Shown: positions 1 to 8,729, counted from the first letter of the stretch. The stretch: 64,000 bases of DNA from Streptomyces lydicus (GCF_001729485.1 NZ_CP017157.1:2852001-2916000); one strand, 5' to 3'. The notes: generated by a model from the sequence alone, not told the origin. Made by a program: numbers and translations.

Positions 1-608
1 CGAGTGACGGGATCGGTGCCGGTGAGCACCAGAGCCTCGAGCGGCCGTTCGGCCTCGACCATCCCGAGAGGCTGTTCGCATGGGCCGGAGCCACGGCGAG
101 CTGGCCCATGCGCACGGATCCCGGCGGGAGCCGGGGCCTCGACGACTACTTCACGCGGGACTTCGCACGCAACATTGGTGCCGAGATCATGGGCCGCAAC
201 AAGTTCGGGCCCCAGCGCGGGCCCTGGCAGGACCACGAGTGGCGCGGCTGGTGGGGGGAGGAGCCCCCGTTCCACACCCCGGTGTTTGTCATGACCCACC
301 ACACGCGTCCGTCGTTCACGCTCTCCGACACGACGTTCCATTTCGTCGACAGCGACCCGGCCACGGTCCTCGAACGAGCGCGGGAAGCGGCAAAGGGCAA
401 GGACGTCCGGCTCGGCGGCGGGGTCACCACCATCCGGCAGTTCCTCGACGCCGACCTCGTCGACACCATGCACGTGGTGGTCTCGCCGGTAAAGCTCGGA
501 GCTGGACTACGACTCTGGGAGTCCCCCGATGAGCTGCTCGACCGGTTCCACCTGGAGGTCGTGCCCAGCCCGAGCGGCGTCACGCACCACCTGTTCTGGC
601 GAAGGTGA
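1..608 (+). CDS. RibD C-terminal / dihydrofolate reductase-like protein, 5' truncated
   Basis: The frame is open from the window edge (first whole codon at position 3) to the stop at 606-608, so the start lies outside and about 200 codons are visible. The visible part has the layout of the small RibD C-terminal (DHFR-fold) reductases common in actinobacteria: an early ERPFG segment, a MGRNKFGP segment, a strand with VFVMTHH, then the Gly-rich GGGVTTIRQFL motif that in this family contacts NADPH, and a final strand ending in HHLFWRR. These are usually cytosolic NADPH-dependent reductases of unknown substrate. It stands alone; the next gene starts about 80 bases on. Family assignment is firm, the substrate is unknown. 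Confidence 0.8.
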   Translation, partial: SDGIGAGEHQSLERPFGLDHPERLFAWAGATASWPMRTDPGGSRGLDDYFTRDFARNIGAEIMGRNKFGPQRGPWQDHEWRGWWGEEPPFHTPVFVMTHHTRPSFTLSDTTFHFVDSDPATVLERAREAAKGKDVRLGGGVTTIRQFLDADLVDTMHVVVSPVKLGAGLRLWESPDELLDRFHLEVVPSPSGVTHHLFWRR

Positions 609-686
609 CGCAAGAGCGGTGGGCGGGAACGCGGTTCCAAGGGCCGATCGGGTTGATTGTCATACCCGGGTCCTAGAGTCCGATGC

Positions 687-1556
687 ATGACCCGTCGTAC
701 TCCTGCCCGTCCGGTGAACGTGGAGGAGCTCTTCCCTGAGCTGATCCCCCTCCGCCGTGAGGCCGTCCGTCTGCACCCACGTGCCGGCTCCCCTTCCTGC
801 CACGACAGCTCTGTCGGAGGACCACTGTTGTGGCCTGCGGCAGAGCCTTGGCCGGTCTGCGCGGAGGAGCACTACGATCCCGACACGGTGAGCGAACCCC
901 AAGCCGCCGTGCCCATGGTCCCGGTGGTTCAGGTGCACCAGGCCGATGCCCCAGGCATCCCGTTCCCCGAGGGGACCGACCTGCTTCAGGTGCTGTGGTG
1001 CCCGTACGCACACGGTGAGTACTGCTACCCCCTGCCGCAGGTGCACTGGAGGGACTCGCGTGGGATCGGAGACATACTCTCCACACCGGCGCCGGTGGAA
1101 GGGCTGCCCGAGGACTGGTATCCGAACCCGTGCGTGGTCCACCCGGAGCAGGTGACCGAGTACCCCAGCAATGATCTTTCCTGGGACATGCGCGACGCGC
1201 TGCGGCAACGCTTCGATGAGCTGCATGCCACGACCGGTCTGCATTACTGGTATCACTTGGCCGATGCGCCTGGGATCAAGCTGGGTGGCTACCCCGGCTG
1301 GACACAGGAGCCATGCTGGCCCGACTGCGAAGCGTGCGGTGGGCGCATGGAACATCTTCTGACCGTCGCGAGCTGGGAGTTCGACGGAGAGTCCTGGCGT
1401 ACGTGGCTGCCGGTGGAGGACCGGACCGACAGCGGTTGGACCGAGGCCGCGAACAACCCCGCGGGCTTGTGTCTCGGCGACGCCGGAGGCGTGTACATCT
1501 TCGAGTGCCGTGCTTGCCCAGACCGCCCCATCGGGCACTGGTTCGACTGCTCGTGA
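687..1556 (+). CDS. DUF1963 / YwqG-like protein
   Basis: A 289-residue protein if translation begins at ATG 687; an in-frame TTG at 657 would add ten residues. I prefer 687, though neither has a strong ribosome site. Two features fit the DUF1963 (YwqG-like) family: an early GGPLLWPAAEPWP segment and a later KLGGYPGWTQ segment. In this family these bracket a globular beta-rich domain of unknown role. Between and after them are Cys pairs (CWPDCEACGG, and later CRAC) that could bind a metal; this is inference. No signal peptide or membrane segment is visible, so it is probably cytosolic. It stands alone, with no obvious operon partner. Confidence 0.75.
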   Translation: MTRRTPARPVNVEELFPELIPLRREAVRLHPRAGSPSCHDSSVGGPLLWPAAEPWPVCAEEHYDPDTVSEPQAAVPMVPVVQVHQADAPGIPFPEGTDLLQVLWCPYAHGEYCYPLPQVHWRDSRGIGDILSTPAPVEGLPEDWYPNPCVVHPEQVTEYPSNDLSWDMRDALRQRFDELHATTGLHYWYHLADAPGIKLGGYPGWTQEPCWPDCEACGGRMEHLLTVASWEFDGESWRTWLPVEDRTDSGWTEAANNPAGLCLGDAGGVYIFECRACPDRPIGHWFDCS

Positions 1557-1786
1557 CGGGCAGAGGTCGGAAACCAGGGCCCTGTCCTCAGTGTTCTTGA
1601 CCGTCGGTTCCGCTGGCAGGCTGTCGCTCTTCCGACCGAGGGGATGAATGGCGCTCGCGTTTCCGCGCTACATGGACTGTAGGGCCTTACCCAGGAAGGC
1701 CCTACCGAGGTCGGCATTTCCGACTGAACTGCCCTCGCGGTTCTGCTGGTTCCATCGATCCCGGCCAAGCATTGACTCGATCCCGA

Positions 1787-1817
1787 TTCAACGTGCCCCT
1801 GCCAATTCAGGTAGAGT
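1787..1817 (+). promoter_or_regulatory. candidate promoter for the leader ORF and secreted-protein gene
   Basis: TAGAGT at 1812-1817 resembles a housekeeping -10 box, with TTCAAC at 1787-1792 as a weak -35 (19-base spacer). A start near 1824 would leave only a few bases before the strong ribosome site GGGGGAG at 1830-1836, giving a compact leader. The rest of 1557-1786 shows no gene that I can support. Confidence 0.35.
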
Positions 1818-1842
1818 GATCACAGCCTCGGGGGAGCTTTTG

Positions 1843-1920
1843 ATGCAGCGTGCGTTCCTGTCTCGCTCTGCCCCCTACGGCCCAGCAAACGCGAAACCAA
1901 CATGGGGGATGAGAAAATGA
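1843..1920 (+). CDS. 25-codon leader peptide, translationally coupled to the next gene
   Basis: ATG 1843 follows GGGGGAG (1830-1836) with an ideal six-base gap. The frame runs 25 codons to TGA 1918-1920. That stop overlaps the start codon of the secreted-protein gene as ATGA (1917-1920). The peptide is short and basic (starts MQRAFLSRS, ends WGMRK) and has no recognisable domain. The strong ribosome site together with the stop/start overlap argues that it is translated and couples translation of the downstream gene. It could instead be a chance ORF over the real ribosome site (GGGGGATGAG at 1904-1913) of that gene. Confidence 0.45.
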   Translation: MQRAFLSRSAPYGPANAKPTWGMRK

Positions 1921-2312
1921 AGGTGCGCAGTTTGATGAAGAAGGGCGCTCTCGTTGCGGCAGCGAGTGGCCTCCTCTTGATTTTCGGTGGTCCCGCCCAT
2001 GCCTCTTCGGGCTGGGACTACAAGGGTGCGACGGATTTCTACCATGCCGGCGTTGGCTACTACACCCACGACGTGTATTCGACTGGCGGTGGCCTCAAGG
2101 TCTGCGTGAACTCGGCTGCCACCAAGAAGTACGCCTACGATCTGTTTGAGCACGACCAGACGGGCAATGACGAGTACCTCACCAGCGTGGACGGTGCTGG
2201 CTGCTACACCTTCAGCAACATCGGGAAGTACGTAGACGGCGATAACGGCAAGGCCGAACTCTACATGTTCACCTATGACTCGTCTGCCGTGAGTGTCCAG
2301 TGGTGGGACTGA
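1917..2312 (+). CDS. small secreted protein of unknown function
   Basis: A 131-residue protein. ATG 1917 is chosen over the in-frame ATG at 1902 because GGGGGATGAG (1904-1913) is well placed for it. The N-terminus is a clear Sec signal peptide: basic start (MKVRSLMKKG), hydrophobic core (LVAAASGLLLIF), and a likely signal peptidase I site after PAHA near residue 30. The mature part is about 100 residues, rich in Tyr, Gly and Asp, with two cysteines (in KVCVN and GAGCYTF) that could form a disulfide outside the cell. I recognise no family. It is followed by a strong hairpin at 2428-2452 and preceded by the coupled leader ORF. Signs of secretion are firm; function is unknown. Confidence 0.75.
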   Translation: MKVRSLMKKGALVAAASGLLLIFGGPAHASSGWDYKGATDFYHAGVGYYTHDVYSTGGGLKVCVNSAATKKYAYDLFEHDQTGNDEYLTSVDGAGCYTFSNIGKYVDGDNGKAELYMFTYDSSAVSVQWWD

Positions 2313-2427
2313 CGCCCGGTCACGGGATAGTCCGGTGAGGTCCGCACCGAATATTTGGTGTGCAGTGAGCATCACGTATGAAGGCCCTTGAGGGGCCGAC
2401 CGTTATGCACGGCTCCGCCGGCCCCTG

Positions 2428-2452
2428 AGCCCCGCCCTTCCCGGGCGGGGCT
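2428..2452 (+). terminator. intrinsic terminator hairpin
   Basis: A perfect 10-bp stem, AGCCCCGCCC (2428-2437) pairing with GGGCGGGGCT (2443-2452) around a 5-base loop, followed by TCTTCGCTC. It lies about 115 bases after the small secreted-protein gene and before the Rid-family gene, and fits termination of the former. Confidence 0.75.
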
Positions 2453-2689
2453 TCTTCGCTCCCGCGCGCCTCGTGTTGGCGAGTGGCGGCGGGGTTTCTG
2501 CTGCTGGCCGGTGGCATTGGTGTGGGTGTGTGGCTGTGGCGGAAGTCGCGGGCGGCAGATGGATGCGTAGATCTCTGGCAACAGCGTTTGTCGAGGGGTT
2601 CGGGAGCCGGTTGGTGACCACCTGGTGTTCAAGAGTGGCGACCAGAAGTGACGGCGTTTGCCGTGGGTGGCGAGAAAAGGGAATGCGGC

Positions 2690-2706
2690 GCCAACGCGCC
2701 GTTGGC
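2690..2706. repeat. perfect inverted repeat upstream of the Rid-family gene
   Basis: GCCAACG (2690-2696) and CGTTGGC (2700-2706) form a 7-bp palindrome with a 3-base centre. It sits 44 bases before the chosen start of the Rid-family gene and could be an operator or an mRNA hairpin. Apart from this and the terminator at 2428, I see nothing identifiable between 2313 and 2750. Confidence 0.35.
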
Positions 2707-2750
2707 AGGATGTCTGCACTCAACACTCGATGGGAAAGGACCCGACGACC

Positions 2751-3161
2751 GTGGCTCGTAGCGTGACCCTGATCCGCTCCGCTTCCCTGTCCGACGTCGC
2801 CGAGTACGCCTATGCGGCCACGGCGCCCGCAGAGTCCCGCCTGATCTTCCTCGCCGGGGCGTGTCCACTGAATGACGACGGCTCCACGGCGGCGATCGGA
2901 GATTATGCGGGCCAGGCGTTGAAAGCCGTTGAGAACATGCAGACTGCTCTCACTGCCGCTGGCGCGTCCCTGCAGGACGTCATCAGTACGAGGGTTCTCG
3001 TGGCATCGGCCCGGCGGGAGGATTTGGTGGCTGCGTGGGAAGTGGTTCGGGACTCGTTCGCTGACCATGACGTCCCCAGCACTTTGATGGGCGTCACTGT
3101 GCTCGGTTATAAGGACCAGCTCGTCGAGATCGAGGCCGTCGCCGCCGTACTCGATTCGTGA
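2751..3161 (+). CDS. Rid-family (RidA/YjgF-like) protein lacking the catalytic arginine
   Basis: GTG 2751 is chosen because GAAAGGA lies about ten bases upstream and it gives a family-typical 136 residues; ATG 2730 is the alternative. The protein has the Rid fold signature: a strand with LIFLAGACPL, a helix with AGQALKAVENMQTALTAAGASLQDV, and a C-terminal VEIEAVAAV strand. Classic RidA enzymes deaminate 2-aminoacrylate-type imines with an Arg in a PAR-S motif. Here the same place reads VPSTLMG, so that Arg is absent and the protein probably belongs to a Rid subgroup without that activity. Rid proteins normally form cytosolic trimers. It stands alone between a terminator-bearing gene and a GNAT gene. 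Confidence 0.75.
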   Translation: MARSVTLIRSASLSDVAEYAYAATAPAESRLIFLAGACPLNDDGSTAAIGDYAGQALKAVENMQTALTAAGASLQDVISTRVLVASARREDLVAAWEVVRDSFADHDVPSTLMGVTVLGYKDQLVEIEAVAAVLDS

Positions 3162-3401
3162 GACCCGCTGACCGGCTGCGGCGGCCGAGCGGGGCCTGGG
3201 ACCGGATGTGCCTGTCGGGGGCTCAGTCCGCTGACCGGGGCTGTCCGGGACGGCTCCGACGCCGTGATCACACTACCGCAGCAAGATCATCTCAACCGCC
3301 GGGCCATTCACGGGGACCGATGAGCCAGGAGCGCAGGCCGAGGAAACGGCTTTGCGTCCCACGTGATCGGCGTGGAAGCTGGCTCGCCGGAGGTACTGAG
3401 G

Positions 3402-3890
3402 ATGACCAACGTTGTGTTGAAGCTGTCAGCCCGTGACTTGGTGCATGCGGACTTGGCGTCGTGCACGTGGGCAGGGTCTGACCACCATCTGGCCGGCGTC
3501 GCCCAGCAGTTGGAACGTGCCCGGATCGGCGAGGTCGACTACCTTGCGGTCTGCCCCGCGACCAACATCCCGGTGGCGAAGGGTGGCGTCGACTATCAGG
3601 TCAGGGACGGTGTCGGCACGTTGTGGCAACTGGCGGTCCATCCCGCACTGCAATCGTGCGGGATCGGCACGTTCCTTGTCGAAGCCGCAGAACTGCGGAT
3701 GAGGAACCGCGGCCTGCGGCAGGCTGAGCTGGCTGTGGAGGAAAACAACCCCCGGGCACGTGCACTGTACGAACGACTGGGATACGTCGCGTACGACCGT
3801 CAGCCGGACTCGTGGGACGAGCAAGCCCCTGATGGATCGTTGCGCCGCTACGAAACGATCTGCACGTTGATGCGGAAGGAACTCGCGTAG
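3402..3890 (+). CDS. GNAT-family N-acetyltransferase
   Basis: A 162-residue protein. ATG 3402 has GGAGG at 3389-3393, eight bases upstream. The central segment LWQLAVHPALQSCGIGTFL is the GNAT motif A region: beta-strand 4 followed by the Q-x-x-G-x-G pyrophosphate loop for acetyl-CoA, here QSCGIG. ENNPRARALYERLGY is the typical motif B with the acetyl-CoA-facing Asn and Tyr. It is a soluble, single-domain acetyltransferase. The acceptor substrate cannot be read from the sequence and the neighbours give no hint. The 240 bases between this gene and the Rid-family gene hold nothing that I can identify. Confidence 0.85.
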   Translation: MTNVVLKLSARDLVHADLASCTWAGSDHHLAGVAQQLERARIGEVDYLAVCPATNIPVAKGGVDYQVRDGVGTLWQLAVHPALQSCGIGTFLVEAAELRMRNRGLRQAELAVEENNPRARALYERLGYVAYDRQPDSWDEQAPDGSLRRYETICTLMRKELA

Positions 3891-4107
3891 GTTCAGTCAC
3901 CCTCACGGGATCTGCCGGCGAACGCGTCGTCCCAGGTCACGTAGTCAGCGACCTACTGGCGATTTTTGACGTAGCAGCGGCGGGTGCTCGCGGAGGTGGG
4001 TGTTCGCTGAGCGGGTGTGGCAACGGCCCGCCGCCCGGTCCGTGGGGAGGGGCAGGTTCCCGGGACGGGGTGCGGGCCGTTGGGCGGTGGGGCCGGGGGA
4101 GGTGGGG

Positions 4108-5643
4108 TCAGGGGGAAGGGGAGGCGGCGCGGTCCGGGGTTTGGGCCTGCGGCGGGGTGTTGCGCGGGTGGTGCGGGTTGAGGAACCACTTGCGGGCGGA
4201 GACGAGCCACCAGGTGCCGGCGAAGAGCAGCACCACACCCACGGTGACGGGCGCGTAGTTGAACGTCTCGATGGTCACCGGGCTCAGCTGGGGAAGCATG
4301 AACAGCACGGTGATGATCACGACCCAGGTGACCGCGATCAGGCCCACGGGCTTGGACCAGCGGCCCAGGTGCCAGGGGCCGCGCTTGAAGTTCTGTCCCT
4401 GACGGAGCCGCAGCAGGGTGGGCACGACGTACGCGATGTAGAGGCCGATCGTCGCGATGGACGTGACGGCGGCGTACGCGGTGGTGTTGAACAGGTACGG
4501 CAGGCCGAGGAGGAAGGCACCGCCGGCGGCCAGCCACACCGCGTTGGTCGGGGTGCGGGTTCCCGGGTGGAGCTTGTGCCAGACGGAGGAGAACGGCAGC
4601 GCCCCGTCGCGGGAGAAGGCGTAGATCATGCGGGAGTTGGCGGTCACGGAGGCCATGCCGCAGAACAGCTGGGCGCCGATGATGACGAGCAGCATCAGCT
4701 TGCCGGTGCTCGCCCCGAGGGCGTCCATGAAGATCTGCGCCGGCGGCACACCGGTACTCGACTTCAGGGCCCCGGTGTAGGACTGGATGGCGAAGGTCAG
4801 GCCGAAGAGAAGCACGAACCCGGCGACCCAGGAGACGACGATCGAGCGGACGATTCCCTTCGGCCCCTCGACCGAGGCGTTCTTGGTCTCCTCCGTCATG
4901 TGGGCGGACGCGTCGTAGCCGGTGAAGGTGTACTGCGCCATCAGCAGACCGATGAGCGCGACGTAGACCGCGGAGCCCCAGCCGGTGTTGTTGACGAACT
5001 CGGTGAACACGAAACCGGGGGACTGGTGCCTGGTGGGGATCACCAGCAGGGCACCGACGATCACCACCACGCCGATCAGGTGCCACCACACCGAGACGGT
5101 GTTGAAGAAGCCGACGACGCGCACGCGGAAGGTGTTCACCACGGCGTGCAGGAGGAGGATCACGCCGAAGAGCGTCATCGTGTGGGCGGGGGTGGCGGCG
5201 TAACCGAACTGAAGGTTCAGGTAGGCGTTGAGGAACGATGCGGCACCGAAGTCGATGCCCGCGGTGACGGCCACCTGGCCGAGCGTGTTGAACCAGCCGG
5301 TGAACCAGGCCCAGGCCGGCGCGGACTTCTGCGGGGCGAGCTTGTGCGCCCAGAAGTAGAGGCCGGCGGAGGTCGGGTAGGAGGAGCAGACCTCGGCCAT
5401 GGCCAGGCCGACGAACAAGGTCATCAGGCCGACGAGCACCCAGCCCCACATGATGAGGGCGGGCCCGCCGGTGTTCATGCCGAACCCGTACATGGTCAGG
5501 CAGCCGGACAGGATGCTGATGATCGTGAAGGAGACGGCGAAGTTCTGCCGCCCGGACATCGAGCGGTCCAACGTCTGCGTGATGCCGAGTTCGGCGAGGC
5601 GTTCCTCCTCCGTCTGCGTGACGCTTGGTATGTCCAAAGGCAT
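4108..5643 (-). CDS. APC-superfamily amino acid permease
   Basis: A 511-residue integral membrane protein. The start is ATG (5643-5641) with AAGGG about eight bases before it. After a charged 30-residue N-terminus come about twelve hydrophobic segments. The first carries SFTIISILSGCLTMYG, followed by GGPALIMWGW and AEVCSSYPTSAGLYFWA, which resemble the GABA/choline/amino-acid permease branch of the APC superfamily. It should carry an amino acid or related amine across the cytoplasmic membrane by proton symport or exchange; the substrate is not predictable. The C-terminal 25 residues are proline-rich. An unknown helical protein gene lies upstream on the same strand, 72 bases away, so the two may be cotranscribed. 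Confidence 0.85.
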   Translation of the reverse strand: MPLDIPSVTQTEEERLAELGITQTLDRSMSGRQNFAVSFTIISILSGCLTMYGFGMNTGGPALIMWGWVLVGLMTLFVGLAMAEVCSSYPTSAGLYFWAHKLAPQKSAPAWAWFTGWFNTLGQVAVTAGIDFGAASFLNAYLNLQFGYAATPAHTMTLFGVILLLHAVVNTFRVRVVGFFNTVSVWWHLIGVVVIVGALLVIPTRHQSPGFVFTEFVNNTGWGSAVYVALIGLLMAQYTFTGYDASAHMTEETKNASVEGPKGIVRSIVVSWVAGFVLLFGLTFAIQSYTGALKSSTGVPPAQIFMDALGASTGKLMLLVIIGAQLFCGMASVTANSRMIYAFSRDGALPFSSVWHKLHPGTRTPTNAVWLAAGGAFLLGLPYLFNTTAYAAVTSIATIGLYIAYVVPTLLRLRQGQNFKRGPWHLGRWSKPVGLIAVTWVVIITVLFMLPQLSPVTIETFNYAPVTVGVVLLFAGTWWLVSARKWFLNPHHPRNTPPQAQTPDRAASPSP

Positions 5644-5714
5644 GGTCGGACCCTTTTCTGTTGATTGCGCGGTGAGTTGCGGAACAACATCGGTCTGCCC
5701 GGCCCGGGCCGGCC

Positions 5715-6656
5715 CTACGGTGCGGACGCCTCGACCGCCCACTTCCGATGACGGGTGAAGAGCTGCTGGGCGTCTCCGCAGTAGCTCCACGGCACATCCG
5801 TGGCGTACGGGCCGATGGCGTCGAACACCTCGGCCGCCGCCCGGTGCTGGTTCGCGAAGGACAGCGCGTGGGCCAGGTAGTTGGCGTCCTCATGGAAGGC
5901 GGCGTGCGGCCTGGAGGGGGCCCGGTATCGCCACCAGCTCTCCCATGCCTGGTGGGAGGACGGGTTGTCCGTCCACGGATGGACGGTCAGGCCGTACCGG
6001 TGGCCTTCCTTCTTCATCCGCTGGCGGTGCGTCTCGGCGAGCGCGACCAGCGGCAAGGTGTGCAGTGGCATACCGCGGGGGACGTGGGCGCACCGTTCCT
6101 GCGCCCAGTGGAACATCTCCCCTGCCACGCCGTGCCAGTCGGGGAACATGTAGGTGAGCATCTCGTGGTGCGCCTCCCTGTTCCACGGGTCGCGCGCCTC
6201 GACCTCGTGCCACACCCGCTGCACCGTCTCCCGCCACTGCCGGTCGCGGTCGGGGGAGTGGTAGCGCAGCAGGGCGAGCATGACGACGTACGGAGTCGGA
6301 TCGGCCGGCAGTGCCTCGCCGGCGGCATGGCAGCTCTCCCACGCCTGTTCCATCTCCGCGCCGCTGCCCTGCCCCCGTGGGCCGGCCATCGAGCGCAGGG
6401 CCTGGACGGTGGCGAGGAGGGCGAGGGCGTGCGGAGAGCGGGGTTCGGCCTGCGCCCAGGTGTCGGCGAAGGTGAGCCGCGCCCCGGCGCGGGCGAGCAC
6501 CTGGAGGCGGAAGATCCGGCGGTCCCAGTCGGCGCCGGTCGCGGCCAGCAGCTCGCGCGCGCCTTCCCATCTGCCCATCGCGGCGTCCTCCAGCACCGCG
6601 CGCAACCGGGTGTCGTCCCGCGCCGGGTGCCGGTCGAATACTGGTCGGCGTCTCAC
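5715..6656 (-). CDS. uncharacterised soluble helical protein
   Basis: A 313-residue protein starting at GTG (6656-6654) with GGGA about six bases before it. No signal peptide or membrane helix is seen. The composition is rich in Ala, Trp, His and Arg, with many short amphipathic helices such as HALALLATVQAL and AHALSFANQHRAAAEVFDAIG, giving the look of a TPR-like helical-repeat protein. I recognise no catalytic motif. It lies just upstream of the permease on the same strand. I call it hypothetical; a TPR-like scaffold is a guess from composition only. Confidence 0.6.
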   Translation of the reverse strand: MRRRPVFDRHPARDDTRLRAVLEDAAMGRWEGARELLAATGADWDRRIFRLQVLARAGARLTFADTWAQAEPRSPHALALLATVQALRSMAGPRGQGSGAEMEQAWESCHAAGEALPADPTPYVVMLALLRYHSPDRDRQWRETVQRVWHEVEARDPWNREAHHEMLTYMFPDWHGVAGEMFHWAQERCAHVPRGMPLHTLPLVALAETHRQRMKKEGHRYGLTVHPWTDNPSSHQAWESWWRYRAPSRPHAAFHEDANYLAHALSFANQHRAAAEVFDAIGPYATDVPWSYCGDAQQLFTRHRKWAVEASAP

Positions 6657-7247
6657 CGCTGTCCCGTCACAGTTTCCTCGGGCGAGGCGAGCGGTTCCTC
6701 ACCGTGCGCCAGGGGGGCATCAACAGGCACTCTCCGGCCTCCGTGGGGCGTCCGCCGGACCCCACCGGAGTCCCGGCAGCCGTCTCCTCGGCGGCGCGGG
6801 AGGGGCGGTGGTGCCGTCTCGTGCACAGGCGACAGCCCGACTCGTCCTTGAGGGGCAATCACCGGAATCTCCTGTACGTGGGGATACATGAGCTACGCAA
6901 GTGGACTATCAACTTCGGTCAGGAAGTGCCCACTTGAGAAGGAACACTATTCACTGACGCACGTCGGCGCACATTGCTTTGGTGATAAAGACCGGGTGAA
7001 ATGCCTGCCTGGTAGGCGTGTTGGGGCTGGGGGTGCCGTCAGGGAGGGGTGTTTTTGCCGTCAACCTGCCTTGGGGCGGGGCGAGTTGTCGTCTGTGGGG
7101 GTGGGTCGGGGCGGCGGTTGAGGCGCTCGGTGTTGCCGCGGTGGTGGTTGCGGGACGGGCGGTATGTGGGGAGCGGCGGGTATCCGTCGTAGAGGGTGGA
7201 AAGCCTCTTACTTCTCAAAGGGGGTGAGGGGGAGCGATCGCCTTTTG
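6657..7247. other. gene-free stretch with a short palindrome
   Basis: No gene can be supported here. The only structure I see is AAGTG-CC-CACTT (6924-6935), with a related half site AAGTGG at 6899-6904, in a relatively AT-rich patch (about 6890-7000). This looks like an operator/promoter patch, but neither flanking gene starts here: the unknown helical gene starts just left of the stretch and the FG-GAP gene ends just right of it. It may be a relic of a lost regulator or a site for an undetected small transcript. Confidence 0.35.
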
Positions 7248-8729
7248 TCAGTACCCGACGCGGGCGCTGGGGAGGGCGTCTCCGAAGAGGCCGTGGAAGC
7301 CGCGCAGGGTGAGGCCGGTGTCCTTGCCGCAGAGGTTGGCCGAGCCGGTCGTGGTGGGGCCGGTCGCGGTACCGCGGGCGATCCATACACAGCCGTCGGT
7401 GTTCTCGTAAGGGATGCCCACCAGGGCTTCCGCCTTGCCGTCCCTGTTGAGGTCGGCGAGGTGGACAGCGCCGCCGAAGCCGTCGTCGGTCTCGGCGCTC
7501 CCGGGGACGCCCGCGGAGTCCTGGGAGTAGGCGACCGCCTTGTGCGTGGTCAGGCCGGCCGCGGATCCGTACAGGACGACGGCGCCGCCGGCGTACGCGC
7601 GGGTGCCGATCGCTTCGCCGGGCACGCCGACGAGCACGTCGGCATAGCCGTCGGCGTTGATGTCGCCCGTGCCGAGGGACCATCCGAACCGGTCAGCGAC
7701 CTCCGCGGCGCCCGGGACGCCGGGGGTGTCCTGGTGGAAGACGCGGGGCTGCTGGTCGGCGGTGATGCCCTGCGCGCTGCCGTACAGGACCTGGATCTCG
7801 CCTCCCTTGTGGGCGCCGGTCTCGCCCTCGATCACGCCGTCCTCGGGGATGCCGGTGATCAGGTCCCCGTAGCCGTCGCCGTTGACGTCCGCGATCCGGC
7901 CGGTGTAACCGTCGGCGTGCGGCAGTTTGACCGGCGCGTTCTTGAAGGGGTCGGAGGAGTCCACCGGTCCGCGATCGAGGAGGACCGGGCCGCGGACGTC
8001 GCCGCCGGTCGGTCCGGGGAGCCAGAACCGCTCCGGCCGGCCGTCGCCGTTGACGTCGCCCATGACCACGTCGCGCGCGCCGACCCGCCATTCCCGGTAC
8101 TGCGAGGCGGCCTTCCCGTCACGGGTGAAGGGGCCGGTGTAGGAGGAGATCTCACAACCCGATCCCACGGCCAGCTCCGGCGCCCCGTCGCCGTTCATGT
8201 CTCCGGCGGCCATGGCCATGCCGAAGCGGCAGTAGGGCTGGCTCTCGCCGAACCGTGCGGGGGGATCGATCGTCGCGCCACCCGTCAGCCCGTTCGGCCC
8301 GCCCCACAGCACGGTCACCGAACCGCGGGCGTCCTTTCCGTTGACGGCCTCGCGCGGCGTGCCCACCAGCAGGTCCGCGTAGCCGTCCCGGTCGAGGTCC
8401 GCGCTCGCCACGGTCGTACCGAACCCGTCCGCCGCCTCCGGCTCGCCGGGCACCCCCGGGCTCGCCTGAGTGATCACGGCGCGGCGGGTGGAGCTCACCG
8501 ACGAGGCCGACCCGTACAGCACCACGACCGCGCCGGCCTCCTCCACGCCGCCGTTGGCCGCGCCGGGCGCACCGACGGCCAGGTCGCGGTAGCCGTCGCC
8601 GTTGAAGTCCTCCTGCACTCCCGCCGTGTTCGCTCCCTTGTACGGCGCGGCCGCCGCGGTGGGACCGGAGGTGAAGGTGACGGCTGCGACCGTGGTGAGG
8701 ACGGCTGTCAGCGCAACGGCTCTGTGCAA
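7248..8729 (-). CDS. secreted FG-GAP (integrin-alpha-like) repeat protein
   Basis: A 493-residue protein. I choose the TTG start at 8729-8727 because GGGAG lies five bases before it and it yields a clean Sec signal peptide (HRAVALTAVLTTVAAVTF then PTAAAA). Longer frames upstream look non-coding. The mature protein is a run of about seven FG-GAP repeats, each with a calcium-loop motif of the form D-x-N-x-D-G-x-x-D, for example DFNGDGYRDLAVG, DLDRDGYADLLVG, DVNGDGYGDLITG and DINADGYADVLVG. Such repeats fold as a beta-propeller outside the cell. No catalytic domain is attached. It ends in a short tail with a Cys (LCGKD). The role is probably binding or surface structure; the ligand is unknown. 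Confidence 0.85.
   Translation of the reverse strand: MHRAVALTAVLTTVAAVTFTSGPTAAAAPYKGANTAGVQEDFNGDGYRDLAVGAPGAANGGVEEAGAVVVLYGSASSVSSTRRAVITQASPGVPGEPEAADGFGTTVASADLDRDGYADLLVGTPREAVNGKDARGSVTVLWGGPNGLTGGATIDPPARFGESQPYCRFGMAMAAGDMNGDGAPELAVGSGCEISSYTGPFTRDGKAASQYREWRVGARDVVMGDVNGDGRPERFWLPGPTGGDVRGPVLLDRGPVDSSDPFKNAPVKLPHADGYTGRIADVNGDGYGDLITGIPEDGVIEGETGAHKGGEIQVLYGSAQGITADQQPRVFHQDTPGVPGAAEVADRFGWSLGTGDINADGYADVLVGVPGEAIGTRAYAGGAVVLYGSAAGLTTHKAVAYSQDSAGVPGSAETDDGFGGAVHLADLNRDGKAEALVGIPYENTDGCVWIARGTATGPTTTGSANLCGKDTGLTLRGFHGLFGDALPSARVGY

Noticed and set aside
4000..5664. Long plus-strand open frame opposite the APC permease.
   Set aside because: Translation is Gly/Glu/His-rich with no hydrophobic pattern or domain. 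The minus strand encodes a full permease with a ribosome site.
7039..7683. Minus-strand frame overlapping the end of the FG-GAP gene, ending in a gene-free stretch.
   Set aside because: It is out of frame with the FG-GAP protein and gives an Arg-rich translation with no domain; no ribosome site.
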